A DNA stretch of 64,000 nucleotides from Bizionia sp. (GTDB taxonomy: Bacteria > Bacteroidota > Bacteroidia > Flavobacteriales > Flavobacteriaceae). Position 1 is the first letter of the stretch, and the number at the start of each line of letters is the position of its first letter. The notes under the pieces are model-generated. The model ran no database searches. It saw only the letters and a list, made by a program, of their open reading frames with translations, and was not told the origin of the DNA. Positions 1-9,625 of the stretch are shown here, in pieces. The DNA lies in NCBI GenBank assembly GCA_020631395.1, contig JAHDHI010000012.1, forward strand, positions 1-64,000, in the 5' to 3' direction. A program made the position numbers and the translations under genes.

Positions 1-53
1 CAAGGACCCTCTGATTAACAGTCAGATGCTCTAACCAACTGAGCTAAGGAGGA
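1..53 (-). tRNA. tRNA-Asn(GTT), 3' part cut by window edge
   Basis: On the minus strand the sequence gives an acceptor 5' strand, a standard D-arm (gctcagttggttagagc) and an anticodon arm whose loop reads ctGTTaa, so Asn. The T-arm and 3' acceptor lie outside the window. This looks like an ordinary chromosomal tRNA, unlike the unusual ones at 48-51 kb. Confidence 0.9.
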
Positions 54-123
54 GTGTTTTTCGCTATTGCGAGTGCAAATATAAAAGCTTTTTTCAATTC
101 TACAATAGAAAAATTAATTTTTT

Positions 124-1467
124 TTATTTGGAGCTCAACCATTCTACGATTGCCTTGTACAAATCATTTCCATTTGCAAACAAGACAAGGCCTATAAGTA
201 TAAAGAAACCAACCATCTGCGCATATTCCATGAACTTGTCTCCTGGTTTTCTACCAGAAATCATTTCATAAAGCAAAAACATGACATGGCCACCATCCAA
301 AGCAGGAATGGGCAATAAATTAAGTACTCCAAGCATTATGGACAAAAAGGCTGTAAGCATCCAAAAGGATTTCCAATCCCATTGTGGAGGAAATAATTTT
401 CCTATGGCAGCAAAACCACCAAGTTGCGAGGCACCTTTCTTTGTGAATATGTATTTGAACTGGGCAAAGTAATCCCTAACCGTCCAATAGCCCATGGAAG
501 TACCTTTGGTAATGCTTTCTCCAAAGGAGTAAGACCTGTGATTCGATTTTCTGTATTCTTTGTCCGTATATTCCAAAATCACACCTATTTTGGATTTTTC
601 ATCTGGTTTTATGAACAAGTCCGTAAGGGAATTGTTTCTACTTACCGTAAATTTCACGATGGAATCCTTACGATTCTTAATGGCGTAGTTGTAATCCGTA
701 TTGTAAGTTACTGGAGTGTCATTTACAGAAACTATCTTGTCACCTTTCTTCAAGCCTGCAACATCGGCAGGATATTTGGGAACAATGGAATCCAATACAA
801 AAGGAGTTCTTGCAACAAAAGCAGGAGCGTCACCATTTTGAAACAATTTCTTTCCGATGCCTTCTGGAATGGCAATGTCCTTTGTTTGACCATTTTGTTG
901 TTGGACAGTGACAGTTTCTATGCTCCTGAACATGATGTTGGAATTGATGTTGTTGGCATCCTTGTATGGTACGCCATCCACGCTAACGATCTTGTCTCCT
1001 TGGCTGAACCCTATTTCCTCCATGGTTTTGGAAACACCAAATCCATATTTAATGTCTTCTTTCGTGGAGTAATTGGTACCCCAAGTAAAGATGACTAGAA
1101 TGTATATTACGAAGGCCAAGATGAAATTGACCGTAACGCCACCAAGCATGATTATTAATCGTTGCCAAGCCGGCTTGGAACGAAACTCCCAAGGTTGTGC
1201 AGGTTTGGCCATTTGCTCGGTATCCATGCTTTCGTCTATCATTCCAGAAATTTTGACATAACCTCCCAATGGTAACCAACCTATGCCATAGACCGTTTCT
1301 CCAATTTTCTTTTTGAACAAAGAAAACTTCACGTCGAAAAACAAATAGAATTTCTCAACTCTCGTCTTGAATAGTTTGGCAGGGATAAAGTGTCCCAATT
1401 CGTGCAATACGACTAGTATGGATAAACTTAGAAGTAATTGTGCTGCTTTTATAAAAAATACCGTCAT
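124..1467 (-). CDS. rseP: RIP metalloprotease RseP (site-2 protease)
   Basis: Inner-membrane zinc metalloprotease of the M50/site-2 family, which cuts transmembrane substrates such as anti-sigma factors. The zinc motif HELGH is at residues 22-26 in the first membrane helix. PDZ-like segments occupy roughly residues 130-300, and the second M50 motif (NLLPIPALDGGH) is near residue 388, followed by C-terminal helices. The length of 447 residues is normal for the family. ATG start. An ECF sigma/anti-sigma pair lies at 15.6-18.2 kb, but nothing in the sequence links them directly. Confidence 0.95.
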   Translation of the reverse strand: MTVFFIKAAQLLLSLSILVVLHELGHFIPAKLFKTRVEKFYLFFDVKFSLFKKKIGETVYGIGWLPLGGYVKISGMIDESMDTEQMAKPAQPWEFRSKPAWQRLIIMLGGVTVNFILAFVIYILVIFTWGTNYSTKEDIKYGFGVSKTMEEIGFSQGDKIVSVDGVPYKDANNINSNIMFRSIETVTVQQQNGQTKDIAIPEGIGKKLFQNGDAPAFVARTPFVLDSIVPKYPADVAGLKKGDKIVSVNDTPVTYNTDYNYAIKNRKDSIVKFTVSRNNSLTDLFIKPDEKSKIGVILEYTDKEYRKSNHRSYSFGESITKGTSMGYWTVRDYFAQFKYIFTKKGASQLGGFAAIGKLFPPQWDWKSFWMLTAFLSIMLGVLNLLPIPALDGGHVMFLLYEMISGRKPGDKFMEYAQMVGFFILIGLVLFANGNDLYKAIVEWLSSK

Positions 1468-1597
1468 TTATTATCTCAATTTTTTTAACGCCCAAAAGTA
1501 AGTATTTAGACTTAGTATAAAAAGCTATTGGCATATTGCTTTCCTATTTAACAGCAAATTATGAGCTAACCAAGCCTATTTTCATTCAATTTCATCG

Positions 1598-1605
1598 TAT
1601 TTTTG
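1598..1605 (+). promoter_or_regulatory. Bacteroidota -7 box for the SCO1 gene
   Basis: TATTTTTG matches the Bacteroidota TAnnTTTG -7 consensus 28 nt before the ATG at 1634, which would give a short leader of about 20 nt. Confidence 0.5.
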
Positions 1606-1633
1606 CATCGTTGTCACTCAAACTTATTGATGA

Positions 1634-2299
1634 ATGTTATCCTTTTTTAAAGATTACAAGAAATTTGCAATCGGATTTGCAATCTTGTCAGCCATTATCA
1701 TCTCAATTTTTTATTCCATTTTGAAGGTGGACAAACCTTTGCCCATATATCAACCCAATAAGGTGGAGGTGGAATTGGTGGATAGCACCATCCAACATGT
1801 AAAGAAGTATCACAAGATAGCAGATTTCAGTCTGACCAATCAAAACGGAAAGACGGTAACGCAAGATGATTACAAGGACAAAATCTATGTGGCCGATTTC
1901 TTCTTCACGACCTGTGGAACGATATGTCCTATCATGACGGACAACATGAGAGACATCCAAAAGGAGATTATGGGAGATGACGATGTGATGCTGCTTTCGC
2001 ACTCGGTAACCCCTAAAATAGACAGTGTGGAACAATTGAAGCGCTATGCAAGGAGAAAAGGGGTGAACGATGCAAAATGGAATTTGGTCACGGGAGATAA
2101 AAAACACATTTACGAGCTGGCAAGAAAGAGCTACCTGGCTGTCAAGACCAATGGAACAGGAGATGAGTATGACATGATTCATACCGAAAACTTCATGCTC
2201 ATAGACAAAAAGAGACAAATAAGGGGCTTTTACGATGGAACGGATAGAGAAGCCATTTCTAAACTGTTGAAAGACATAGAAAAGTTAAAAAGAGAATAG
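1634..2299 (+). CDS. SCO1/SenC family copper chaperone
   Basis: Thioredoxin-fold protein of the SCO1/SenC family, which delivers copper or reduces thiols during cytochrome oxidase assembly. One N-terminal membrane anchor (about residues 11-30) places the domain on the periplasmic side. The copper motif CxxxC is visible as Cys94 and Cys98 (TTCGTICP), and the conserved distal histidine is His183 in MIHTENFML. All three ligand residues are present, so the protein should be functional. 221 residues is the usual length. It stands alone between rseP (divergent) and feoA. Confidence 0.93.
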   Translation: MLSFFKDYKKFAIGFAILSAIIISIFYSILKVDKPLPIYQPNKVEVELVDSTIQHVKKYHKIADFSLTNQNGKTVTQDDYKDKIYVADFFFTTCGTICPIMTDNMRDIQKEIMGDDDVMLLSHSVTPKIDSVEQLKRYARRKGVNDAKWNLVTGDKKHIYELARKSYLAVKTNGTGDEYDMIHTENFMLIDKKRQIRGFYDGTDREAISKLLKDIEKLKRE

Positions 2300-2346
2300 A
2301 AACCGTAGTTTTTTTGCCACAATTTTTTTACCCTGAAATTTTCACT

Positions 2347-2354
2347 TACTTTTG
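2347..2354 (+). promoter_or_regulatory. -7 box of the feoAB operon
   Basis: TACTTTTG fits TAnnTTTG, 27 nt ahead of the TTG start of feoA. No clear Fur box was recognised by eye. Confidence 0.5.
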
Positions 2355-2380
2355 CTTCTTTAAAATCAATCTAAATAAGC

Positions 2381-2617
2381 TTGAAACTCACTTTAGCACA
2401 TCTTAAGCGCGGCGAAAATGCGATAATAGCAGATGTATCATCCATACATATACCATTAAAACTATTGGAAATGGGCTGTTTGCCAGGAAACAGTGTCAAG
2501 TTGGTACAGGTTGCGCCTTTTGCAGATCCCATGTATCTCAACATAAATGGAAGTCATTTGGCAATAAGAAAAGAGACGGCACAACATATATTAATTGAAA
2601 ATGTAACGCATGAGTAA
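2381..2617 (+). CDS. feoA: FeoA family protein
   Basis: Small SH3-like cytoplasmic partner of the ferrous iron transporter FeoB. 78 residues, a typical FeoA length, with the family pattern LKRGENAIIADV...LEMGCLPGNSVKLVQVAPFADPMYLNINGSHLAIRKETA. The start is TTG, because no ATG or GTG precedes the conserved N-terminus. Its end overlaps feoB by 8 nt, so the two are translated as one operon. Confidence 0.93.
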   Translation: MKLTLAHLKRGENAIIADVSSIHIPLKLLEMGCLPGNSVKLVQVAPFADPMYLNINGSHLAIRKETAQHILIENVTHE

Positions 2618-4709
2618 GCAGTTGAATGTCGCTTTGATAGGGAACCCAAATACGGGTAAGACTTCTGTTTTCAATGCATTGACTGGTTTAAATCAGAAAG
2701 TAGGCAACTATCCTGGAATTACAGTCGAAAAAAAAGAAGGTATATGCAAGTTGCCAAGAGGAGTAAAGGCTCATATAATAGACTTACCGGGAACTTACAG
2801 CTTAAACGCATCGTCGCTAGATGAAAATGTGGTTATCGAATTGCTTTTAAATAGGAACGACAAAGATTTTCCTGATGTAGCGGTCGTGGTTAGCGATGTA
2901 GAGAACTTGAAGCGAAATCTATTGTTGTTTACTCAAATCAAGGATTTGGAAATCCCTTGCTTGTTGGTTATAAACATGGCCGACAGGATGAAATACAAAG
3001 GGATCTCTTTGGACATAGATTATTTGGAAACCCAATTGGAAACCAAAATAGCATTGATAAGCACTCGTAAAAATGAGGGGATAGATAATTTGAAGTTGCT
3101 GATTACTAGCTATAAGGAGTTGTCCACAAAACCTTGTTTAAGTGCTTCGGAAATCGACAAGGAATATTTTGGAAGGCTGCAAAAGGCATTTCCAAACCAA
3201 TTGCTATACAAGTTGTGGTTGGTCATCACTCAAGATGTCAACTTCGGAAAGACGGATAGAAAAGAAATGGATGCCATTGCCAGTTTCAAGACAAAGTCCA
3301 TAAATGATTTAAAGCGATTGCAACAAAAAGAAACGATAAAACGCTATCAATTCATAAATGAAACATTAAAGAAAGGACAAACGATAGACGTTTCGCAGGC
3401 AAAGGATTTACGAACCAAGTTCGATAGGGTTTTAACGCACAAGGTATGGGGCTATGCAATCTTCTTTCTTATCTTATTGACGATCTTTCAAGCAATTTAC
3501 GATTGGTCGAGCATACCAATGGAATTTATAGATGGGACGTTTGCCTCATTGAGCGAATGGATGAAAAACGTCTTGCCTCAAGGAGCTTTCACAAACTTGA
3601 TAGCAGAAGGAATCATACCGGGATTGGGAGGAATCGTCATATTCATTCCACAGATAGCCTTTCTGTTTTTGTTCATTGCAGTATTGGAGGAAAGCGGTTA
3701 CATGAGTCGTGTGGTCTTTTTGATGGATCGTATAATGAGGCGATTTGGATTGAGTGGAAAAAGCGTGGTGCCTCTCATTTCCGGAACGGCTTGTGCCATT
3801 CCAGCCATAATGGCGACACGTAACATAGAAAGTTGGAAAGAACGTTTGATTACCATATTGGTGACACCGTTTACAACATGTTCGGCAAGGCTTCCCGTAT
3901 ATTTGATAATTATCTCCTTGGTAATTCCAGAAGGACGTTTCATCGGGTTGAGTTATCAAGCGTTGACCTTGATGCTGTTGTATTTGATCGGGTTTGGGGT
4001 AGCAATAGTTTCAGCATACATCTTGAACAAGGTACTTAGAATTAAGAGCAAGACCTTCTTTGTGGTGGAAATGCCCAACTACAAATTGCCAATGTTCAAA
4101 AATGTGGCATTGACGGTTTTGGAGAAGACAAAGTCCTTCATCTTTGGAGCAGGAAAGATCATTTTGGCAATATCCATCATACTTTGGGTTCTCGCATCCT
4201 ATGGCCCTGGAGAACAGTTCAACAATGCTGAAGCCATCGTAACCAATGAATATGCATCTCAGCATTTGGAGGAAGAGGAATTACAACAAAAGATAGCATC
4301 TCATAAACTGGAGCATTCATTCATCGGTATTACAGGTAGAGCGATAGAACCGGCAATAAGACCATTGGGTTACGATTGGAAGATAGGGATAGCATTGGTG
4401 AGTTCCTTTGCTGCAAGAGAAGTTTTCGTCGGTACTTTGGCAACGATTTACAGTGTGGGGAGCGATGATGAAGCCACCATAAAGAATCGGATGGCTGCAG
4501 AGGTAAATCCCATCTTGGGAGGTCCTCTCTTTAATTTTGCTTCGGGAATTTCGCTGTTGTTGTTCTATGCATTTGCAATGCAGTGCATGAGTACGTTGGC
4601 GATTGTAAAGAAGGAAACCAATAGTTGGAAATGGCCAACCTTGCAGTTGGTGATCATGACGGCATTGGCTTATGTTGCGGCATTGATTGCGTATCAATTT
4701 TTGAAATGA
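2610..4709 (+). CDS. feoB: Ferrous iron transporter FeoB
   Basis: Membrane Fe(II) transporter with an N-terminal G domain. The P-loop is GNPNTGKTS near residues 11-19, G3 is DLPGT near 58-62, and the NMAD motif is near 121-124. The C-terminal half (residues about 275-699) carries two Gate motifs around conserved cysteines (GTACAIPA and TPFTTCSARLPVY) and many membrane helices. 699 residues is normal. The ATG lies inside the end of feoA, and a small FeoB-associated peptide follows 49 nt downstream. Confidence 0.97.
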   Translation: MSKQLNVALIGNPNTGKTSVFNALTGLNQKVGNYPGITVEKKEGICKLPRGVKAHIIDLPGTYSLNASSLDENVVIELLLNRNDKDFPDVAVVVSDVENLKRNLLLFTQIKDLEIPCLLVINMADRMKYKGISLDIDYLETQLETKIALISTRKNEGIDNLKLLITSYKELSTKPCLSASEIDKEYFGRLQKAFPNQLLYKLWLVITQDVNFGKTDRKEMDAIASFKTKSINDLKRLQQKETIKRYQFINETLKKGQTIDVSQAKDLRTKFDRVLTHKVWGYAIFFLILLTIFQAIYDWSSIPMEFIDGTFASLSEWMKNVLPQGAFTNLIAEGIIPGLGGIVIFIPQIAFLFLFIAVLEESGYMSRVVFLMDRIMRRFGLSGKSVVPLISGTACAIPAIMATRNIESWKERLITILVTPFTTCSARLPVYLIIISLVIPEGRFIGLSYQALTLMLLYLIGFGVAIVSAYILNKVLRIKSKTFFVVEMPNYKLPMFKNVALTVLEKTKSFIFGAGKIILAISIILWVLASYGPGEQFNNAEAIVTNEYASQHLEEEELQQKIASHKLEHSFIGITGRAIEPAIRPLGYDWKIGIALVSSFAAREVFVGTLATIYSVGSDDEATIKNRMAAEVNPILGGPLFNFASGISLLLFYAFAMQCMSTLAIVKKETNSWKWPTLQLVIMTALAYVAALIAYQFLK

Positions 4710-4758
4710 TATCTTTACGGGAAGTAAATTCATGATATTTTAAAACGACCAAGGAGAA

Positions 4759-4893
4759 ATGAACACCATTATTCAAGAAATACTAGTTTTTGCAACATTG
4801 GCATTAGCAGTATTGTTTTTGGTCAAGAAGTTTTTTTTGAAGAAACGAAAGCCTAAAAAGGCTTGCGGGACTGATGATTGTGGTTGCCATTGA
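4759..4893 (+). CDS. FeoB-associated Cys-rich membrane peptide (44 aa)
   Basis: A 44-codon ORF after feoB encodes MNTIIQEILVFATLALAVLF, a single N-terminal membrane helix. It is followed by a basic KKRKPKK stretch and a cysteine/histidine tail, ACGTDDCGCH. Position, size and the terminal Cys cluster match the FeoB_associated family of short proteins encoded beside feoB, which probably assist the transporter at the membrane. ATG start with an A/G-rich aaggagaa just before it. Confidence 0.85.
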   Translation: MNTIIQEILVFATLALAVLFLVKKFFLKKRKPKKACGTDDCGCH

Positions 4894-4937
4894 TGTGTCC
4901 ATTTTGAAGAGAAACCTCAATTTTGCAATAAACCAAT

Positions 4938-5165
4938 TTGGCATCAATAATTATTCTCGTCGCTTTTTACTTCGATTTCAAATCAGACAAAGTATCATTT
5001 TTCAATGATTTGAAAGGAGGTTTGCTCGTTTGTGCATTCTTTCTTTCGTATGGATTGGTACTAAGGCATATCTTTGAAATAGGCTTGCTTTACATCGTGT
5101 TTTCAATAGGAGTCGAAATCCTTTTGATGTTCTCCATAAAAGCCCTTATGGACAATAAACGTTAA
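4938..5165 (+). CDS. Small hydrophobic membrane protein, function unknown
   Basis: 75 codons with TTG as the only usable start, since an in-frame stop lies two codons upstream. The protein has two or three hydrophobic segments (IIILVAFYFDF, GLLVCAFFLSYGLVL, IGLLYIVFSIGVEILLMFSI) and a polar tail. Its stop overlaps the convergent gene at 5162 by 4 nt. No family was recognised. The ORF could be spurious, but the hydrophobic periodicity and tight convergent ending favour a gene. Confidence 0.45.
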   Translation: MASIIILVAFYFDFKSDKVSFFNDLKGGLLVCAFFLSYGLVLRHIFEIGLLYIVFSIGVEILLMFSIKALMDNKR

Positions 5166-5584
5166 TGTTTCACGATCAATTGAATGTAATAGTCCTCTTT
5201 TTCCAGTTTTTTGCCATAGACAGGATATGGAGAAAGGTCATGACCAGTTACGTTCAATCCTTCAGAGGCAAAAATATTTGCAAATTGATCTTTAAGCTTT
5301 GAAGAAGAGTCAAAAGTCAATTTCTTTTGCCCTATTTTCTCACCATTCTTAAAAACGTCTACTAAAACTGTAGCTTCCCCAGCCCAAACGCAATTAACAT
5401 TTTTGGGACAACGAGAGTCCGTCACTACTTCCACGAACTTTATGTCAACAGTGTCAAAATGCATTAGTTTGCCAAGTTGTAGCTTGGAAACTATTCTTGG
5501 AGTTTCAGCTTTTACCTTGGTAGAATCTTGAGCAGTACCTAGGGCTGTGAGGAAAAATGTGATGATAAATGCTATGGACTTCAT
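5162..5584 (-). CDS. Secreted protein of unknown function with CPxNVxCVWAGEA motif
   Basis: 140 residues with an N-terminal signal peptide (MKSIAFIITFFLTALGTAQ). The mature part is small and beta-rich, with the motif DSRCPKNVNCVWAGEATV, whose two cysteines could form a disulfide. This motif recurs in short exported Bacteroidota proteins of unknown role. It is divergent from the mntR-type regulator at 5710, with 125 bp between the two starts. Confidence 0.7.
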   Translation of the reverse strand: MKSIAFIITFFLTALGTAQDSTKVKAETPRIVSKLQLGKLMHFDTVDIKFVEVVTDSRCPKNVNCVWAGEATVLVDVFKNGEKIGQKKLTFDSSSKLKDQFANIFASEGLNVTGHDLSPYPVYGKKLEKEDYYIQLIVKH

Positions 5585-5655
5585 TGTAATCGTGTTTTTA
5601 GATCATAAATATAGCGTAAATCGTGCCAAAGTGTAGTAAATATTATTTTTTTAGT

Positions 5656-5686
5656 TATATTTGAAAAATATTTAAGTAAGCTTAAA
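5656..5686 (+). promoter_or_regulatory. Promoter and putative operator of the metal operon
   Basis: A consensus -7 box TATATTTG occupies 5656-5663. Directly downstream, over the expected transcription start, is an inverted repeat TTTAAG (5671-5676), TAAG, CTTAAA (5681-5686). Placement at the start point suits repression by the DtxR/MntR-type protein encoded next; autoregulation is inferred. Confidence 0.5.
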
Positions 5687-5709
5687 AAAATATTTAAACA
5701 AGTAATAAA

Positions 5710-6369
5710 ATGTCTGTAGCCATAGAGAACTTTGTAAAGGCGATTTACAAGAATAACAAACAAGACAACAGTGACACCAAGCCAGGAAACATTGCAAAAA
5801 AGTTAGGGATATCTAGTGCAGCTGCTACCGATATGGCCAAGAAATTGGCTACCAAGGACTTGTTGCACTATGAAAAATACCAAGCTTTGAAGCTCACTGA
5901 AAAAGGAGAGAAGATGGCATTGAATGTTATAAGGAAGCATCGTCTTTGGGAAGCGTTGTTGTATAAGTTATTCGATATGTCCTTACATGAAATTCATCGA
6001 GAAGCAGAATTTTTGGAACACGAAACTTCAGATTTTCTAACCGAAAAGATAAGTGCCTATTTGGGAAACCCCAAGTTCGATCCTCACGGAGACCCGATTC
6101 CAAATTCTAATGGGGAAATTACTACGGAAGATACATCCATTGCATTGTCCAATGCAAAAGAAGGAGAAGCATATGTAATCTCTCGCTTGATGAGCGAAGA
6201 CAAGGAATTCTTTGATTTTTGTGCACAACATGGATTGAAATATGGAAATTCCATTTTGGTTTCCAAACAATTCAACAACAATAAAATGACTCAAATATTA
6301 ATTAACAACAATACGATTCTATTAAACGAAGACTTCACAAAAATTATTTATGTTAACGAAATTCTATAA
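5710..6369 (+). CDS. DtxR/MntR family metal-dependent regulator
   Basis: 219 residues. The N-terminal winged helix (about 1-70) includes KPGNIAKKLGISSAAATDMAKKLATKDLLHYEKYQALKLT. The dimerisation and metal-binding region (about 72-140) carries the family signature RKHRLWEALLYKLFDMSLHEIHREAEFLEHE. A FeoA/SH3-like C-terminal part (about 150-219) resembles that of DtxR and IdeR. It probably senses Mn(II) or Fe(II) and represses the uptake operon it heads. Its last codons overlap the TonB receptor gene by 20 nt. Confidence 0.9.
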   Translation: MSVAIENFVKAIYKNNKQDNSDTKPGNIAKKLGISSAAATDMAKKLATKDLLHYEKYQALKLTEKGEKMALNVIRKHRLWEALLYKLFDMSLHEIHREAEFLEHETSDFLTEKISAYLGNPKFDPHGDPIPNSNGEITTEDTSIALSNAKEGEAYVISRLMSEDKEFFDFCAQHGLKYGNSILVSKQFNNNKMTQILINNNTILLNEDFTKIIYVNEIL

Positions 6370-8608
6370 ACTGCTACTATTAAGCATACTGCTTACAACC
6401 TCAATAAATGCACAAAATATCAAGGGGAGCGTCTCCTCGTTGGAAGGAGAAATCTTACCATATGCCAATGTATACCTAAAAAATACGACCAAAGGGAGTA
6501 CCGTGAACGAAGAGGGAACCTATGTTATAGGAAACATAGAGAATGGCAGTTATATGATGGTCGCTTCATTTACAGGCTACAAGACTGTTGAAAAGGCAAT
6601 CGAAATTTCAAACAATGACGTGACGATGAATTTCATACTCGAGGAAGATGAGGCATTGGATGAAATAACGATAACAGGAACTCTGAAAGCGGTTTCAAGG
6701 CTGGAAAGCGCAGTGCCTGTTGAAATCTATACGCCCACTTTCTTCAAAAGAAACCCAACGCCCAATATTTTCGAGGCCCTTCAAAATGTAAACGGAGTAA
6801 GACCCCAACTTAATTGCAATGTTTGCAATACGGGAGACATTCACATTAACGGACTGGAAGGGCCTTATACCTTGGTGCTCATTGATGGCATGCCAATTGT
6901 AAGTGGTCTGTCTACGGTCTATGGGCTGTCAGGTATCCCTAATTCTCTAATTGAACAGGTGGAGATCGTAAAAGGACCAGCATCCTCTTTATATGGAAGT
7001 GAAGCCGTAGGTGGCTTGATAAACATCATAACCAAGTTACCAGAGAATGCACCTCAGTTTTTTTCGGAAGCTTTTGTGACTGGCTGGGGCGAAGCCAATG
7101 TGGATTTGGGGTTTAAAACAAATGTAGGAAAGATGGCAAACGTCTTGTTTGGGGCAAACTACTACAATTATTCAAATCCAATAGACGACAACAACGATAA
7201 TTTTACAGACGTGACCTTGCAAGACCGTATTTCGGTTTTTCAAAAATGGAGCTTCAAACGTAATGATAATCGTTTGTTTTCCCTAGCTGGACGCTATTTT
7301 TATGAAGATCGTTGGGGAGGTGAATTGCAATGGAATAAAGGCTTTAGAGGAGGAAATGAAGTTTACGGAGAAAGTATTTACACTTCACGTTTCGAAATAT
7401 TGGGAAATTATCAATTGCCGGTCAAGGAGAAGGTCAATTTCCAATTCTCATATTCGGACCATGATCAGAATTCAGTTTATGGAGACATGTCATATCTAGC
7501 ACAACAACGCATAGGCTTTGGGCAATTGGTGTGGGATAAATCATTGGAAAAGCATGATCTTTTATTTGGGGCAGCCCTTCGCTATAATTACTATAATGAC
7601 AATACGCCAGCAACATTGGAGGCAGACGAGGTAACCATACCATCGGTTTTTGTTCAAGATGAAATTGAGATTGCAGAAAAACAGAAGATTTTATTGGGAG
7701 CGAGGTATGATTATGATGACAGACATGGTTCAATTTTCACACCACGTTTTGCATATAGATATAAACCCACGGAAGATGACATCATAAGGTTGAATGCAGG
7801 AACTGGGTTTAGAGTCGTGAATTTGTTTGCGGAAGAGCACGCCGCACTTACGGGAGCTAGGGACGTCATTATAGAAGAAGCCCTGGATCCTGAACGATCC
7901 TATAATGTGACGTTGAATTATTTGAAGAAGCTATATTTGAAGAGTGGGATGCATTTTACTTTCGATGCTTCTGCTTGGTATACTTATTTTACCAATGCGA
8001 TTATTCCAGATTACGATACCAATCCAAATCAGATTATTTATGACAACTTGGATGGGAATTCCAGAACAAAGGGAATTAGCTTCAATGTCGATGCCGTTTT
8101 TGGTAGTGGAATAAAAGGCTCTGTAGGAGCTACGTTTCAAGATGTCTCACAAAAGGAGAATGGAGTGAAAACGCAGCAAATTCTAACAGAGCGATTTACT
8201 GGAGTTTGGTCTTTTAGTTATAAGCATTATAAGACAAATCTAAAATTGGACTATACAGGTAACATATATGGGCCAATGCGATTGCCAACGCTTGGTGAGT
8301 TGGATCCGCGAAGTGACTATTCCCCTACTTGGAGCATTCAAAACATCCAATTGACCTATGATGGAATAGACAACTTTGAAGCTTATTTGGGGGTTAAAAA
8401 CCTATTGGACTGGACCCCTAATAAAGGAAATCCCTTTATTATTGCAAGAGCAGAGGATCCATTTGATGAGAATGTTCAATTTGACAATGAAGGGCAAGTG
8501 GTGGCAACACAGGAAAACCCATATGCATTGACATTCGATCCAGCTTACGTATATGGTCCCAATCAAGGAATACGTTTGTTTTTTGGATTGAGGTATACCT
8601 TGAAGTAG
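6350..8608 (+). CDS. TonB-dependent outer-membrane receptor
   Basis: 752 residues: signal peptide (to about NAQ, residue 22), CarboxypepD_reg-like domain (about 25-110), plug domain (about 120-230, including VLIDGMPIVSG and VEIVKGPASSLYGSEAVGGLINIIT), then a 22-strand-type barrel ending in an aromatic residue pattern (RLFFGLRYTLK). The plug contains a CNVC pair. Lying between a metal regulator and a metal ABC importer, it most likely brings a metal complex across the outer membrane; the ligand cannot be read from sequence. The start overlaps the regulator gene, so the two are probably translationally coupled. Confidence 0.93.
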   Translation: MLTKFYKLLLLSILLTTSINAQNIKGSVSSLEGEILPYANVYLKNTTKGSTVNEEGTYVIGNIENGSYMMVASFTGYKTVEKAIEISNNDVTMNFILEEDEALDEITITGTLKAVSRLESAVPVEIYTPTFFKRNPTPNIFEALQNVNGVRPQLNCNVCNTGDIHINGLEGPYTLVLIDGMPIVSGLSTVYGLSGIPNSLIEQVEIVKGPASSLYGSEAVGGLINIITKLPENAPQFFSEAFVTGWGEANVDLGFKTNVGKMANVLFGANYYNYSNPIDDNNDNFTDVTLQDRISVFQKWSFKRNDNRLFSLAGRYFYEDRWGGELQWNKGFRGGNEVYGESIYTSRFEILGNYQLPVKEKVNFQFSYSDHDQNSVYGDMSYLAQQRIGFGQLVWDKSLEKHDLLFGAALRYNYYNDNTPATLEADEVTIPSVFVQDEIEIAEKQKILLGARYDYDDRHGSIFTPRFAYRYKPTEDDIIRLNAGTGFRVVNLFAEEHAALTGARDVIIEEALDPERSYNVTLNYLKKLYLKSGMHFTFDASAWYTYFTNAIIPDYDTNPNQIIYDNLDGNSRTKGISFNVDAVFGSGIKGSVGATFQDVSQKENGVKTQQILTERFTGVWSFSYKHYKTNLKLDYTGNIYGPMRLPTLGELDPRSDYSPTWSIQNIQLTYDGIDNFEAYLGVKNLLDWTPNKGNPFIIARAEDPFDENVQFDNEGQVVATQENPYALTFDPAYVYGPNQGIRLFFGLRYTLK

Positions 8609-8702
8609 TCCGTTGGACAAAACAAAACATAATGACGATGAACTTTCTTGACCAAGTAGTGAATGTTACAAATGACCGATAAAAAACAATAAATATAACC
8701 AG

Positions 8703-9617
8703 ATGAAAAAAAGTATAGCAATCTTATATATCATTTTACTTACGTTTAGTTGTAAGAATGAACAGAAAAAAGAAAATGGGAAACTAAACGTCGTAACGAC
8801 GACTACGATGATAACCGATTTGGTTGAAAACATAGGTGGAGATAACATAGAACTCAAAGGCTTGATGGGGAGCGGAGTCGATCCACATTTGTACAAAGCG
8901 AGTGAAGGTGATGTCTCTAAACTCGTGAATGCGGATGTCATTTTCTACAACGGATTGCATTTGGAAGGAAAACTGGTTGAAGTCTTTGAAAAGATGGGAA
9001 GCCAAGCAAAGACACAAATAGCCTTGGCAGAAGCTTTGGATAAGAGTACATTGATTGGTTCGGAGTATTTTGCATCAAACTATGATCCGCACGTGTGGTT
9101 CGATATGGATTATTTCAAGGCATTTGCAAAACGAGTAACCGAAGTGTTATCAGAAAAAGATTCCAAAAACGCAGCCAGTTACAAGGAAAATGAAAAGAAA
9201 TATTTGGCAAAGCTAGATGCGCTACAATCAAAATTATCAGTAACGATAGAAACATTGCCAAAGGAAAACCGTATTTTGGTAACTGCTCATGATGCTTTTA
9301 ATTACTTTGGGAAGGCTTTCGATTTCGAAGTTGTGGGTTTACAAGGACTATCCACTGCAACGGAAGCAGGAGTGCAAGATGTTCAAAAATTGGCAGCGTT
9401 CATCATCGAAAAGGACGTAAAGGCCATTTTTGTGGAAAGCTCTGTGCCAAAACGAACGATAGAAGCATTGCAAGCAGCAGTAAAATCCAAAGGACATGAT
9501 GTTGCCATTGGAGGGACTTTGTATTCCGATGCCTTGGGAAATGCAGGAACCATAGAAGGAACTTACATCGGGATGTTCGAATACAATGTGAATACCATTG
9601 TGAATGCACTTAAATAA
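8703..9617 (+). CDS. TroA/ZnuA-like metal-binding lipoprotein of an ABC importer
   Basis: 304 residues. Lipoprotein signal with lipobox ending at Cys17 (ILLTFSC). Cluster A-I metal ligands are visible: His in GVDPHLYKAS, His in YDPHVWFDM, His in VTAHDAFNYFG and Asp in TLYSDALG. A His rather than Glu at the third site resembles TroA/ZnuA more than PsaA/MntC, so Zn or Mn is the likely substrate. It is followed 8 nt later by a thioredoxin-like gene and then the ATPase and permeases. Confidence 0.93.
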   Translation: MKKSIAILYIILLTFSCKNEQKKENGKLNVVTTTTMITDLVENIGGDNIELKGLMGSGVDPHLYKASEGDVSKLVNADVIFYNGLHLEGKLVEVFEKMGSQAKTQIALAEALDKSTLIGSEYFASNYDPHVWFDMDYFKAFAKRVTEVLSEKDSKNAASYKENEKKYLAKLDALQSKLSVTIETLPKENRILVTAHDAFNYFGKAFDFEVVGLQGLSTATEAGVQDVQKLAAFIIEKDVKAIFVESSVPKRTIEALQAAVKSKGHDVAIGGTLYSDALGNAGTIEGTYIGMFEYNVNTIVNALK

Positions 9618-9625
9618 TTAAAGAA

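Noticed and set aside
424-1098. Plus-strand ORF of 224 codons inside rseP
   Set aside because: Complementary shadow of a well-supported metalloprotease gene.
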